From NCBI RefSeq assembly GCF_008369445.1, contig NZ_VTWH01000001.1:434001-498000 (forward strand): DNA of 64,000 nt. Direction: 5' to 3'. Shown here in pieces: positions 1-8,735 of this stretch (its first letter is position 1; each line of letters begins with the position of its first letter). This DNA is from Aureimonas fodinaquatilis. Lineage in GTDB: Bacteria; Pseudomonadota; Alphaproteobacteria; Rhizobiales; Rhizobiaceae. The notes beneath the pieces were generated by a model. That model made no database searches, was not told the DNA's origin, and saw only the letters and a list, made by a program, of their open reading frames with translations. The position numbers were made by a program, and so were the translations under genes.

Positions 1-1117
1 AAAATATATAGCCGCACACCAGCATCAGAAGATTGATGGCAATAAGCCCCATGAAGAGCGGGTAGATCAGGCTGTAGAGATGGGTTTCGAACAGAAGCGG
101 TCCGGGCCTTATGCCTTGAATGGTGAAAGCCCCGATCAGCACCGCCGTCACAGCATCGCCCGGCACGCCAAGAGTCAGCAACGGAACCATAGCGCCGCCA
201 GTGATGCCGTTATTGGCGGACTCTGCTGCAACAAGGCCGCGCGGATCGCCCTTGCCGAACCCGGATTTGTCCTTGGCAGAGCGGCGCGCCTCATTATAGG
301 CAATGAATGCAGCCACATCTGCGCCCGCACCGGGAAGCACCCCGACGGCGCTGCCGATCAGGCCGGATTTTGCAGCCTCCGGTGTCAGTTGCACCACTTC
401 CCGGATGTTGGTGTGGGAATTATCAAATTGCGGCGTTTCTTCCTTACTGGTCGCAAACTTGGCGGCCCGGCGAAAAGCCTCCGGCAGAGCAAACAGGCCA
501 ATCAGCGCGGCCAGAAAAGGCACTCCGCCCAAAAGGTCGGTTGAACCGAAGGTGAAGCGCGGATATCCGGCCACCGGGTCCAGGCCAATCAGCGTGAGTG
601 TGAGGCCGAGAGCTGCCGCGATGATGGCCTTGAGCAGTGAACGCCCGGCAACACCGACAATGGCGGTGAGCCCGAATATGCCAATGGCGAAATATTCCGA
701 CGGGCCGAACATCAGGGCCACATTGGAGATCAGCGGCGAAAGAAAAATCATGACCAGAACGCTGACCAGACCGCCAATGCCCGAAGCATAAAGGGCCAAT
801 TCGACTGCGCGCCGACCTTGCCCCTTCTGGGCCATCGGGTAGCCGTCAAGCACTGTTGCGGCGGCGGCAGGCGTTCCGGGCGTTCTGAGCAGAATGGCGG
901 TGATGGCGCCACCGTAATTGGCGCCCGCGTGAATGCCGCAAAGCATCAGAAGAGCGGCAAGCGGCGCCATGGTGAAAGTGAATGGCACAAGCAGGGCAAT
1001 GACCATGGTTGCGGTCAGCCCCGGAAGCGCGCCGCCGACGATGCCGAGCATGACGCCGGACAGCATGGCAATTAAATTGGTGAGCGTCGCGACAGTCGCG
1101 AGAGATTCCAGGATCAT
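1..1117 (-). CDS. tctA: Tripartite tricarboxylate transporter large permease TctA (C-terminus beyond window)
   Basis: This is the large, roughly 12-helix membrane subunit of a TTT-family importer for carboxylates in the inner membrane. Reading leftward from an ATG at 1117, the translation begins with a hydrophobic segment followed by the glycine-rich GIVGGALPGLTAT stretch, which is typical of TctA. The frame stays open to the window edge, so about 372 codons are visible and the C-terminus is missing. The start lies 8 bp after the tctB stop, so the two genes form one operon. The periplasmic binding protein (TctC) is not in the window; it may lie further left or elsewhere. Substrate unknown. 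The family call is firm; exact helix boundaries were not computed. Confidence 0.85.
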   Translation of the reverse strand, partial: MILESLATVATLTNLIAMLSGVMLGIVGGALPGLTATMVIALLVPFTFTMAPLAALLMLCGIHAGANYGGAITAILLRTPGTPAAAATVLDGYPMAQKGQGRRAVELALYASGIGGLVSVLVMIFLSPLISNVALMFGPSEYFAIGIFGLTAIVGVAGRSLLKAIIAAALGLTLTLIGLDPVAGYPRFTFGSTDLLGGVPFLAALIGLFALPEAFRRAAKFATSKEETPQFDNSHTNIREVVQLTPEAAKSGLIGSAVGVLPGAGADVAAFIAYNEARRSAKDKSGFGKGDPRGLVAAESANNGITGGAMVPLLTLGVPGDAVTAVLIGAFTIQGIRPGPLLFETHLYSLIYPLFMGLIAINLLMLVCGYIF

Positions 1118-1125
1118 TTGGCGGA

Positions 1126-1680
1126 CTACTCGAAAAAGCCAAGCGGAAGTGGCACGCGCAGCGCCATGATGAAGATGGCATAGAGCGCGGCGGCAAAGCC
1201 GATCGCATAGAGAGCAATAAGCCAGTATCGGCGCTCCCCGAGCGCAAGGGAGAAGGCCGTGAGCGCCGCTGCCGTGGCCAGCGGAAAGCCGATGATCGGC
1301 ATGGCCAGTGGGTAAGCGATGGTGATGCAGAGAATGATGGCCGCCCGCATGTGGCCCCGGAGAGGAATGGGAGCGTTTTCAGGCGGGGGCAGCTTGTTGG
1401 CAGCGGTTTGCCAGACGAGCAGGGCTGCCAGACCGATCAGCAGCACAATCAGGACGCTGGGAAACACCAGCGGCATTGAAACGCCGGTGCGGGACCGCCC
1501 CGAAAAGAACGTGCCATGCGCAATAATGGCGGATACTCCGACCATGATGGCGGCAACGACATAATTGAACACACGCGAACGGCCCGGTGCTGCCGCGTCT
1601 GTCGTGGTCGGGTTCAGTGCCAACTCAGTCTCCCCATCCGATTTTTGCCCCGCAGAACTTTCGAAAAATCCGAAAGGCAC
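1126..1680 (-). CDS. tctB: Tripartite tricarboxylate transporter small subunit TctB
   Basis: This 184-residue protein is the small membrane subunit that pairs with TctA in TTT carboxylate importers. A polar N-terminus of about 35 residues precedes four hydrophobic segments (roughly residues 37-58, 70-90, 110-145 and 150-180), which is the TctB layout, and the length fits the family. It is the first gene of the leftward tctB-tctA operon and diverges from the dehydroquinase gene across a 75-bp gap. The linkage to dehydroquinase, GntR and DapA-like genes suggests uptake of a carboxylate such as a shikimate- or quinate-type or sugar acid, but this is inference only. Confidence 0.8.
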   Translation of the reverse strand: MPFGFFESSAGQKSDGETELALNPTTTDAAAPGRSRVFNYVVAAIMVGVSAIIAHGTFFSGRSRTGVSMPLVFPSVLIVLLIGLAALLVWQTAANKLPPPENAPIPLRGHMRAAIILCITIAYPLAMPIIGFPLATAAALTAFSLALGERRYWLIALYAIGFAAALYAIFIMALRVPLPLGFFE

Positions 1681-1755
1681 TTTCCAAACTGCATTTCCCT
1701 CAATATATGAAATATCAGATTTTAAATTTCGTCAAGCGAACTCGTCGGACAGAAA
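1681..1755. promoter_or_regulatory. Divergent promoter region tctB / aroQ
   Basis: This short A+T-rich gap between two divergent operons must hold both promoters. It contains an imperfect inverted repeat, TGAAAT at 1708-1713 and ATTTCG at 1726-1731 with a 12-bp spacer, which could be an operator for the GntR protein encoded at 2221. No convincing -35/-10 pair was singled out. The operator call is a guess from symmetry and position. Confidence 0.3.
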
Positions 1756-2190
1756 GTGATGATGCGGAAAATTCTTGTGCTCAACGGCCCCAACCTGAAC
1801 CTTCTGGGTACGCGTGAGCCTGCGATTTACGGCGCCATGACGTTGATGGATGTGGAAAGGCGAACGCGCAGCCACGCTGGTGGTCGGGCGGAAATCATGT
1901 TCGAACAAAGCAATAGTGAGGGTGAGATTGTTTCCCGCATTCACGATGCCGGGCAAGCCGGCTGGGGCGTCATCCTCAATGCTGGCGCACTGACACACAC
2001 ATCGATTGCCCTGCGAGACGCGATTGCAGGCGCGGGGGTTGATGCCATCGAAGTTCACATAACGAATGTCCATGCGCGCGAAGACTTTCGCCACAAATCC
2101 GCAATTGCCTCTGTCTGCCGTGGCGTGATCTGTGGTTTCGGGTATCGCTCATACACTCTGGCGGTGGACGCATTGCTGGAGACACACTGA
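1756..2190 (+). CDS. aroQ: Type II 3-dehydroquinate dehydratase
   Basis: This enzyme interconverts 3-dehydroquinate and 3-dehydroshikimate in the cytoplasm. The 144-residue length is that of the dodecameric type II family. The N-terminal NGPNLNLLGTREP block carries Arg20 and ends in the catalytic Tyr25 (IYG). NAGALTHTSIALRDAI and EVHITNVHARE, the latter with the active-site His, follow in order. Starts GTG 1756, ATG 1759 and ATG 1762 are all possible. Its place ahead of a GntR regulator and a DapA-like lyase, divergent from a carboxylate importer, points to a catabolic copy (quinate/shikimate type) rather than the housekeeping biosynthetic one. That role is inferred from context. Confidence 0.9.
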   Translation: MMMRKILVLNGPNLNLLGTREPAIYGAMTLMDVERRTRSHAGGRAEIMFEQSNSEGEIVSRIHDAGQAGWGVILNAGALTHTSIALRDAIAGAGVDAIEVHITNVHAREDFRHKSAIASVCRGVICGFGYRSYTLAVDALLETH

Positions 2191-2220
2191 CCGTGAGCGG
2201 AATGGATTGAGGAGAGGGAC

Positions 2221-2922
2221 ATGAGCGAGCAACCACGACTGGGCCAGATTGATGCCGGGCACTTCAAGAATTTGCGCGACCATGTTCGGGAGGTTCTGCG
2301 CAAGGCGATTCTGAGCGGGCAGTTTGAAGTCGGGCAGCGCCTGAATGAGCGGGCGCTGGCCGAAGAGCTGGGTGTCAGCACCACGCCGCTCAAGGAAGCG
2401 ATTCGCAGTCTGGAAGTGGAAGGGCTGCTCAAGGCCGAGGCACGCAAGGGCGTTTTTGTCTCATTCGGTCCCGATGATGCCGAGGAGATGTCTCTGGCGC
2501 GGGCCGCAATCGAAAGCATGATTGCCCGGCAGGCTGCAAAGCATGCCACGAAAGCCGAGATCAGCGAGTTTGCTACAATCATCGCCAATATGGGCGAAGC
2601 GACGCGGGGCGCTGACACACCGGCGTTGATTGCGCTGAACACCAGATTCCATGATGCAATCCGCAAGGCATCGCGATGCAACTACCTGCTGCGGTTGCAG
2701 ACCCAGCAACTGGTCTTTGACGATGCCAGCCGTGCACGATTGCTGGACAATGCCGATGAGCGCCGCCTGGCCCTGCAGGAACACACCGACATCATGAATG
2801 CCATCAGCGCGCACGATATGGACCGTGCCGAGCAATCCATGCGCGTCCACATTGTGAGGTCGGGCAAGACATACGCCGAAAGCCTGTTTGGAAAGGCAGC
2901 GCAAAGAAAGGAAACTGAATGA
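2221..2922 (+). CDS. GntR family transcriptional regulator (FCD/FadR subfamily)
   Basis: This 233-residue DNA-binding regulator has an N-terminal winged helix (about residues 20-85, with the recognition stretch STTPLKEAIRSLEVEG) and a helical FCD ligand-binding domain (about 95-220). A GGAGAGG ribosome-binding site precedes the ATG. Its last codons overlap the DapA-like gene by 4 bp (ATGA), so the two are translationally coupled. FCD regulators usually bind organic acids and repress adjacent catabolic and transport genes. The likely targets are this operon and the divergent tctBA. Confidence 0.88.
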   Translation: MSEQPRLGQIDAGHFKNLRDHVREVLRKAILSGQFEVGQRLNERALAEELGVSTTPLKEAIRSLEVEGLLKAEARKGVFVSFGPDDAEEMSLARAAIESMIARQAAKHATKAEISEFATIIANMGEATRGADTPALIALNTRFHDAIRKASRCNYLLRLQTQQLVFDDASRARLLDNADERRLALQEHTDIMNAISAHDMDRAEQSMRVHIVRSGKTYAESLFGKAAQRKETE

Positions 2923-3833
2923 CGAACCTAACTGCGAGTCTGGCCGGAATTTCGGGCGTGCACGTGACAGCTTATGGTGTGGATGGCGAAATTGACCTGG
3001 CCATGACCGCCAGCATTGTATCGAAAATTGCGCAGGCAGGCATTCACAACATCGTTTCTGCGGGCAATACGGGCGAATTCTTCAGCCTTACCGACGATGA
3101 GGTGGCCAGGGTTCACGAGGCTGCAATTGAAGGTGCCGCTGGCCATGCCGTTGTGACCGCGTCCGTCGGGCGCTCTCTGCGTGAGGCAATCCACACAGCA
3201 AAGCGCGCCAGAACCGCCGGTGCTGATGCAATCATGGTCCACCATCCGCGGGATCCTTTTGCCGCTCCGCAGTCGCAGGCCGACTACTTCATTGAACTGG
3301 CGGAAGCGTCTGAACTGCCCGTCGTGGCTTATGTCCGTTCCGACACGATGGGTATCGCCGATCTGCGCCGTGTGGCGGAACATCCCAATATTCCGGGGAT
3401 CAAATATGCCGGCCACAACGTCAACCGGCTTTCTGCCTGCATCCGGGAAACGACAGATCTCGATACAATCTGGATTTGCGGGCTGGCTGAAGGGTGGGCT
3501 GCGCCATTCTACGCGGTGGGCGCGCGCGGCTTTACCTCGGGTCTTGTCAATGTTGCGCCGGCTTTGTCACTGGCAACCTGGAATGCGCTTGAAGCTGGCG
3601 ACTACGCAAAAGCTCGCGAGATTGTCGATCAGATTGGCACTTTCGAGGAATTGCGCACCCGGTACGAGAACGGCACCAACGTGACCGTGGTCAAGGAAGC
3701 GATGATGATCATGGGTGCGGATGTTGGACCGGTTCGCCTGCCGGGCCTGCCTCGCCTTGAGGAAAAGGACCGTTTGACGCTGGAAACTCTCATTGCATCC
3801 TGGCCGGGCGATATGCTGGTTCATTATCGGTGA
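2919..3833 (+). CDS. Dihydrodipicolinate synthase (DapA)/NAL family class I lyase
   Basis: This 304-residue TIM-barrel protein belongs to the pyruvate-dependent DapA/N-acetylneuraminate lyase family. The GNTGEFFSL loop (residues 49-57) matches the family's substrate carboxylate-binding loop. Tyr138 (VVAYVRS) and Lys162 (GIKYAGHN) occupy the catalytic Tyr and Schiff-base Lys positions. Conserved arginines of true lysine-biosynthetic DapA are not obvious, and the catabolic neighbours (GntR, TctBA, dehydroquinase) argue for an aldolase or dehydratase acting on a keto-acid, for example a 5-dehydro-4-deoxyglucarate-type substrate. The reaction is therefore not assigned. A hairpin follows the stop codon. 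Confidence 0.8.
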   Translation: MTNLTASLAGISGVHVTAYGVDGEIDLAMTASIVSKIAQAGIHNIVSAGNTGEFFSLTDDEVARVHEAAIEGAAGHAVVTASVGRSLREAIHTAKRARTAGADAIMVHHPRDPFAAPQSQADYFIELAEASELPVVAYVRSDTMGIADLRRVAEHPNIPGIKYAGHNVNRLSACIRETTDLDTIWICGLAEGWAAPFYAVGARGFTSGLVNVAPALSLATWNALEAGDYAKAREIVDQIGTFEELRTRYENGTNVTVVKEAMMIMGADVGPVRLPGLPRLEEKDRLTLETLIASWPGDMLVHYR

Positions 3834-3841
3834 GCCTGAGG

Positions 3842-3867
3842 CTGAGCGGTCCGATCGGGCCGCTCAG
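3842..3867. terminator. Bidirectional hairpin between convergent genes
   Basis: CTGAGCGG (3842-3849) and CCGCTCAG (3860-3867) are perfect inverted arms around a 10-nt loop. They sit between the stop of the DapA-like gene and the stop of crtX, and overlap the crtX end. The position fits a shared terminator. There is no strong T tract, so the call rests on symmetry and location. Confidence 0.45.
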
Positions 3868-5099
3868 TTCGTCTGAAGCAGCCCCTCTACATGGGCAATC
3901 GCTTTTGTTACGCCGCTTTCACTTCCCATCTGCGCGCCCACCGCATGGGCGCGTTGGGTGTAGGACGGGTTCTGCAACAATGTTTCCAACGCGTGCTGCG
4001 CCTTGCGAGAGGTTAACGAACGCGCCGTCAGCTTAACCCCCAAGCCGTGGTGAACAATGCGCGCTGCCATGCCCGGCTGGTCAAATGCAATCGGGATGGC
4101 CAGCAGCGGCTTGCCCGCCTCCAACGCATCCAGCACCGTGTTCTGGCCGCAATGGGTCACGCAGATGTCGGCGCGAGCAAGCGCCTCGCGCTGCGGCACG
4201 AAGTCTGTGATCCAGGTGGCGCCAACACTCGCCGCCTGGGTGCTGTTCAACCCGCCGCAATGGGCAACCAGCAATTGTGCATCAAGACTTTGGCAGGCTT
4301 TGGCTACAGCGCGGAAGATAGAATAACGGTGGCCCTGCAGCGTGCCGAGCGACATGAACACGAACGGGCGGCCCGGATCGATTTCGATCGGCAATTCCTC
4401 CCGGGCGCGCTGCTCGCGCAAGGGGCCCACATGCAGGAGAGGCCGCCCCCATCCGGTGCGCGGATAGTCCAACGTCTTCGGCAATTGCGCTATCGTGCCC
4501 GCCGGTGAGAGGCAGTCTTCCAGCGTTTCCAGATTGCTCAGGCCAAAGCGTTCCGCCCACCGTTTGATCGTCCGCCTCTGGGCGCTCAAAAGCAATCTTG
4601 AAACCATTTCGCCGCCCCGGTTTCGCTTGATGCCGGCATCATCGTCTGCGTATGGCCAGTCGAGGTAGGGAGGTGGAATGCGTTCATCCCGTTCCAGTGG
4701 CAGCGCACAGGCAAGCGAAAGATAAGGCAGCCCGAGATGGCGGGCGACCAGCCCACCGGCAGGTTCCATCTGATCGGCAATGATTGCGTCCACCGCAAGC
4801 CTGTTCAGGACCTTCGGCAAATGGCTGCACAAATTGTCTGTCGCGGCAGCCGAGTTGGCAACTGTTCGCAATACACCGAGCAGGCCGCTTGCGCCTGCTG
4901 CCTGCCGTATAACCTGCTCGGTGGAGCTGCCAGCGGGTGGCGGAATCAATTCGTATGAGGCATCACCGGATAGAAATGCCTGCGCGCCTTCCTGCAGGAT
5001 GAGAATTGCCTCGTGTCCACGGCCTACAAGGGCTGAAGCCAGGACTTCAAAAACCTGGACATGACTGGGAAATGGCGGACAGATGAGTGCGAGGCGCAA
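3864..5099 (-). CDS. crtX: Zeaxanthin glucosyltransferase CrtX
   Basis: This 411-residue GT1/UGT-fold glycosyltransferase would transfer glucose from UDP-glucose to the hydroxyl groups of zeaxanthin. The N-terminus (LALICPPFPSHVQVFEVL) is the acceptor-domain start of the family. Residues 296-341 form the C-terminal donor-binding signature, with FVPQ, THCGQNTVLDAL (His316) and AFDQ. The start is a TTG preceded by GGAG. It is read away from the rest of the cluster and converges with the upstream DapA-like operon. Presence of crtX with crtZ and crtY predicts zeaxanthin glucosides as end products. The specific sugar is inferred from the family. Confidence 0.88.
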   Translation of the reverse strand: MRLALICPPFPSHVQVFEVLASALVGRGHEAILILQEGAQAFLSGDASYELIPPPAGSSTEQVIRQAAGASGLLGVLRTVANSAAATDNLCSHLPKVLNRLAVDAIIADQMEPAGGLVARHLGLPYLSLACALPLERDERIPPPYLDWPYADDDAGIKRNRGGEMVSRLLLSAQRRTIKRWAERFGLSNLETLEDCLSPAGTIAQLPKTLDYPRTGWGRPLLHVGPLREQRAREELPIEIDPGRPFVFMSLGTLQGHRYSIFRAVAKACQSLDAQLLVAHCGGLNSTQAASVGATWITDFVPQREALARADICVTHCGQNTVLDALEAGKPLLAIPIAFDQPGMAARIVHHGLGVKLTARSLTSRKAQHALETLLQNPSYTQRAHAVGAQMGSESGVTKAIAHVEGLLQTN

Positions 5100-5156
5100 G
5101 TCAATCTCCGGCGGGGCTTCATCTTCCGATGAACTTGTTCTGGAGTGAATAGTTCA

Positions 5157-5723
5157 ATGCACATGATTTCTTCAACTGTCCACTCATGCGCTTACACAAA
5201 GACCGCAGTTGTGGTTCTCGTGATCATCCTTTTCAAGATTCTGATCCTGCATCTGATGGGTCGGCCGCTCACCTGTGCCTGCGGTGATGTGAGGCTCTGG
5301 CAGGGTGCACTTGATCCAACCCACAATTCTCAACATTTTTCAGATCACTATTCCTGGCTTCACGCTGTCTTTGGCGTGGGCCTGTTTCACCTGCTGGTCT
5401 GGATGCGACCAGACTGGAGCATGAGGGATGTGATCGTTGCGGTGGCGGCAAGCAGCGCAATCTGGGAAGTCATGGAGAACACCACGCTCATCATTGACCG
5501 ATTTGCCATGTTCGGCAGCGACCTTGATTACCGTGGAGACAGCATCCTCAACTCGGCGGGAGACACCTTGTTCATGCTGGCAGGCGCAATCGCCGCAATG
5601 AAACTGAGCCGGACCTCGGCTGCGCTGTTTGCAATCAGCGTCGAGGCTTCGGTGTTCCTGCTGATCGGCGACGGCATACTTCTGGGCACGCTTCGACTCG
5701 TTACCGGATCGCCGATGGCATGA
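5157..5723 (+). CDS. DUF2585 (UPF0314) family membrane protein
   Basis: This protein of about 188 residues matches the DUF2585/UPF0314 family of alphaproteobacterial membrane proteins. The GRPLTCACGDVRLWQG block, the NSQHFSDHYSWLH block and a later YRGDSILNSAGDTLFM segment are the recognisable parts. Four to five hydrophobic segments are visible. The ATG at 5157 is preferred because GGAG lies 11 bp upstream; the earlier GTG at 5145 overlaps that site. No biochemical function is known. It sits inside the carotenoid cluster, divergent from crtX, and its last 23 bp overlap the end of fni on the other strand. The conserved Cys, His and Asp residues hint at a membrane enzyme, but this is speculation. 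Confidence 0.75.
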   Translation: MHMISSTVHSCAYTKTAVVVLVIILFKILILHLMGRPLTCACGDVRLWQGALDPTHNSQHFSDHYSWLHAVFGVGLFHLLVWMRPDWSMRDVIVAVAASSAIWEVMENTTLIIDRFAMFGSDLDYRGDSILNSAGDTLFMLAGAIAAMKLSRTSAALFAISVEASVFLLIGDGILLGTLRLVTGSPMA

Positions 5724-6747
5724 AAATGTCTCTTGCGCTGCGAAGCCGGGCCTCTTTCAGCGTTTGCAGGTCTTTCGAGCCAGTGCAAAAGCACGTGACT
5801 TTCAGTTGCGCAATGATCGCGTTAAAGTGATCCATGACGGCGTCGGCCGAAACTGTTGCAGCGCCCAGCGTGCCTGCGGCCTGGCCTGCAAGATCCGCTC
5901 CCAGGCGAATTGCCTTGGCAACATCAACCCCGTCCCGCACGCCGCCAGAGCCAATGACAAGCGCGTCCGGACAGGCCTCTCGCACCTCATGAATTGCGTC
6001 TGCGGTCGGTTGCCCCCACCCGGTGAACGCGCGTGCCACCTCAGCCTGTACAGGCGAGTGTGCACGGCCTGCCTCAACCGCTGCCCAGCTTGTGCCACCA
6101 GCCCCCGCAACGTCGATGATGGACACACCGGCATTGAACAGACGCCGCGCCAACGGTGCCGAAATGCCGGAGCCGACCTCTTTGACCGCCAAGGGCACGG
6201 ACAGGTTGCCTGCCAGATGTTCGATTGCCTGGAACAGGCCGCGCCAGTTGCGGTCGCCCTCGGGCTGAACCGCCTCCTGCAGCGGGTTGAGGTGGATGAT
6301 AAGGGCGTCCGCACCGATCATGTCCACAGCTCGCATTGCCTGCTCGCGCCCATAACCGAGGTTCAACTGGGCCGCGCCGAAATTCGCCATCAGTGGTATT
6401 GAGGGCGCAAGGTCGCGCAGCCGTCGGCCCAGACCGGCATTCTCATCCGTTTCCAGTGCCACGCGCTGAGAGCCCACTGCAAATGCGATGCCAAGCTCCT
6501 CGCAGGCGGTTGCAAGATTGGCATTGATCAATTCTGCGCGTTCAGGGCCGCCGGTCATGGAACTGACGAGAAGCGGTGCACTTATCCGTTTTCCCAGGAA
6601 CTCTGTGCCGAGTTCGATCTCATCCATGTTGATTTCAGGAAGCGCAACGTGCTCGAAGACAAACCGCTCAAAGCCAGAACTGACCGAAGAGGCGGCGTGC
6701 CCGCCGAGAACAATATCGAGATGATCGTTTTTACGGCTGATCGACAA
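5701..6747 (-). CDS. fni: Type 2 isopentenyl-diphosphate delta-isomerase (FMN-dependent)
   Basis: This enzyme interconverts isopentenyl and dimethylallyl diphosphate using reduced FMN and Mg2+, and feeds GGPP synthesis. Family motifs appear in order: RKNDHL (5-10), SSMTGG (62-67), VGSQR (91-95), NPLQEAVQPEGD with the Gln/Glu active-site pair, then a C-terminal FMN phosphate-binding GSGG loop. I place the start at the TTG at 6747, which has AAGGA 7 bp upstream and gives 348 residues, the normal family length. The longer frame from 6789 adds residues not seen in the family. It diverges from crtE, so the two share a promoter region. Confidence 0.92.
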   Translation of the reverse strand: MSISRKNDHLDIVLGGHAASSVSSGFERFVFEHVALPEINMDEIELGTEFLGKRISAPLLVSSMTGGPERAELINANLATACEELGIAFAVGSQRVALETDENAGLGRRLRDLAPSIPLMANFGAAQLNLGYGREQAMRAVDMIGADALIIHLNPLQEAVQPEGDRNWRGLFQAIEHLAGNLSVPLAVKEVGSGISAPLARRLFNAGVSIIDVAGAGGTSWAAVEAGRAHSPVQAEVARAFTGWGQPTADAIHEVREACPDALVIGSGGVRDGVDVAKAIRLGADLAGQAAGTLGAATVSADAVMDHFNAIIAQLKVTCFCTGSKDLQTLKEARLRSARDIFMPSAIR

Positions 6748-6880
6748 TGAGTGGTCCTTTTCGAAAGCAGCCGTACCGGCAACTGCCAACTTGTATCTTT
6801 CCTATCGTCGGCGACTTTCAACTACTGGACGCCTGGAGTATTTGGAAGCACCCTATCAGGGACGGGTCAGGAGGTGGAGT
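6748..6880. promoter_or_regulatory. Divergent promoter region fni / crtE
   Basis: This 133-bp gap between the two preferred starts must carry the promoters for fni (leftward) and for the crtE-ABC-crtZ operon (rightward). An AGGAGG ribosome-binding site at 6869-6874, 6 bp before the GTG at 6881, fixes the crtE start. I did not find a clear TGT-N12-ACA (PpsR/CrtJ-type) site or an unambiguous -35/-10 pair. Confidence 0.4.
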
Positions 6881-7807
6881 GTGACGTCGATGGATATCTT
6901 CAGGGACGAGACACGCGATCCGGAAGCCCTGGCTTATGTTCTCGGCATTCGCGACGCAGTGGAAGCCCGTCTTCTGCAAGTGCTGGAAGGAGCCGGCGAT
7001 ATCCCTGACAATCTGACCGCTGCCATGGAGCACGCCTTGATTGCTCCCAGCAAGCGTGTCCGTCCTGTTCTGCTCTATCTGATCGCAGAGCCGGACGCGA
7101 AAGCGGAAGATGCGGTTCTGAACCTGTGCAGCGCGGTCGAGATGGTTCACACCGCCTCGCTCATCCTTGATGACCTGCCGTGCATGGATGATGCCCAGAT
7201 GCGTCGCGAACGGCCGACAACTCACGTCGCGTTCGGCCAGGCGACAGCTATCCTGAGTGCCATAGCCCTTCTGACGCGCGCATTCGGCATTATTGCCGAG
7301 CTTGATGTGCCGCCCCTGGTCCGGACCCGGCTGGCGGCAATCCTTTCAAAAGCGGTTGGTCACAAGGGACTGGCTGCCGGTCAGGAAGTCGATCTCAATG
7401 GCCGGAACGGCCTGACGGATGAAACCGAGATTGAACGTCTGAACTGGCTGAAGACAGGCGTTCTTTTTGTGGCATGTGCTGAAATGGGCGCGGTGTTTCG
7501 CGATATGAACAGCAATGAGACCGGTTATGTTCGCGATTTTGCAAGGCATCTGGGACTGGCGTTTCAGACAGCGGATGATCTTCTCGACAAGTCTGTCGAT
7601 CCCAATGAAATTGGCAAGGATGTGAACAAGGACAGCGGCAAGGCAACCATTGTTTCGCTCTACGGCGAACATCGGGCGCGCATGACCTGCCTTGAACATA
7701 TCGATGCGGCGAAACTGGCGCTGCGCGCTTCGGGTGTTCGCCGTGCGCCGATAGAGGCTTTGATGGACCGTTACCTGAAAAGCAAGATCAAATTCGATGA
7801 GGAATGA
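6881..7807 (+). CDS. crtE: Geranylgeranyl diphosphate synthase CrtE
   Basis: This 308-residue polyprenyl synthase condenses DMAPP with three IPP to give GGPP, the C20 carotenoid precursor. The first aspartate-rich motif DDLPCMDD lies at 97-104 and the second, DDLLD, at 232-236. KRVRP near residue 58 is the usual IPP-binding basic stretch. The start is the GTG at 6881, with AGGAGG 6 bp upstream, rather than the longer frame beginning at 6791. It overlaps the ABC ATPase gene by 11 bp, so crtE, the ABC exporter and crtZ should be one transcript. Confidence 0.93.
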   Translation: MTSMDIFRDETRDPEALAYVLGIRDAVEARLLQVLEGAGDIPDNLTAAMEHALIAPSKRVRPVLLYLIAEPDAKAEDAVLNLCSAVEMVHTASLILDDLPCMDDAQMRRERPTTHVAFGQATAILSAIALLTRAFGIIAELDVPPLVRTRLAAILSKAVGHKGLAAGQEVDLNGRNGLTDETEIERLNWLKTGVLFVACAEMGAVFRDMNSNETGYVRDFARHLGLAFQTADDLLDKSVDPNEIGKDVNKDSGKATIVSLYGEHRARMTCLEHIDAAKLALRASGVRRAPIEALMDRYLKSKIKFDEE

Positions 7808-8735
7808 TGCGCGTCCGCTCAGCATTGAAGGGCTGACGGTGAACTATGGCTCGCGCCGGGTTTTGGACAGCCTTGAGCTTCAGATCGGACAGGGAGAGAT
7901 ATTCGGGCTGCTCGGACCGAACGGGGCAGGCAAAACCACGCTCATACGAACAATCTGCGGCCGGCTGAAGCCGAACGGCGGAACAGTTGAGGTTGCAGGA
8001 ACACAGGGGGCGAACCGGCTGCGGCACATCGGCTTGGCACCACAGGAACTGGCCCTCTATTCCCACCTGACAGTTCGGGAAAATCTTGAAGTGTTTGGCC
8101 GTCTGTCAGGAATTTCCCGTCATGACCTTGCGGACAGGGTTGCCTGGGCAAGCGATGCATCACAGGTCTTTGAGCGGCTGGGAGAACGTGTCGACAAGCT
8201 GTCAGGCGGCTGGAAGCGGCGGGTTAACATCGCTGCAGCAATACTCCATCTTCCGGCGCTGCTGATCCTGGACGAGCCGACGGCCGGTGTCGACGTCGAA
8301 GCGCGAAATCGGCTTCACGAGGTCGTCGTCCACCTGAGCCGCAGCGGCATGGGTGTGCTGCTCGCAACCCATGATCTTGATCAGGCCGAGACGCTCTGTT
8401 CCAGCGTGGGCCTGTTGCAAACCGGCAAACTGGTGCTGCAGGGCAACCCGCGGCAACTGATTGAGGCTGCTTTTGAAGAGCAGAAAGAGGTGATTGTCGA
8501 GTTGAGGCAGGTTCCCGGCGAAGCCCATGTGGACTGGCTGCAGCAAGCCGGCTTTTCAAGGCAGGATGGCGCCACCGGCTGGGTCAAGCTGGGCGGAGGG
8601 GCGCATCTGCACCTTGATGATCTGGCAAAATCCTTGAGCCAGGCCGGTTTGGAGTTGAAAGAAATCCGGCTGCGTGAGCCAGGGCTGCATAGCCTCTTTC
8701 TTCGTCTTGTTCGAGACAAGGAGCCGCTGCAATGA
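7797..8735 (+). CDS. ABC-2 type exporter ATP-binding protein in carotenoid operon
   Basis: This 312-residue nucleotide-binding subunit has Walker A GPNGAGKT (40-47), ABC signature LSGGW (135-139), Walker B LLILDEPT (155-162) and the switch His192, so it should be catalytically competent. The C-terminal extension of about 90 residues is typical of drug or lipid exporter ATPases. It overlaps crtE by 11 bp and the permease gene by 4 bp. Such a pair between crtE and crtZ suggests export or membrane placement of the carotenoid or its glucoside, or efflux of an isoprenoid by-product. The substrate is not deducible from sequence. Confidence 0.9.
   Translation: MRNDARPLSIEGLTVNYGSRRVLDSLELQIGQGEIFGLLGPNGAGKTTLIRTICGRLKPNGGTVEVAGTQGANRLRHIGLAPQELALYSHLTVRENLEVFGRLSGISRHDLADRVAWASDASQVFERLGERVDKLSGGWKRRVNIAAAILHLPALLILDEPTAGVDVEARNRLHEVVVHLSRSGMGVLLATHDLDQAETLCSSVGLLQTGKLVLQGNPRQLIEAAFEEQKEVIVELRQVPGEAHVDWLQQAGFSRQDGATGWVKLGGGAHLHLDDLAKSLSQAGLELKEIRLREPGLHSLFLRLVRDKEPLQ

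Noticed and set aside
80-791. Plus-strand frames at the left edge
   Set aside because: They are antisense to tctA, which reads open and motif-bearing from 1117 to the edge.
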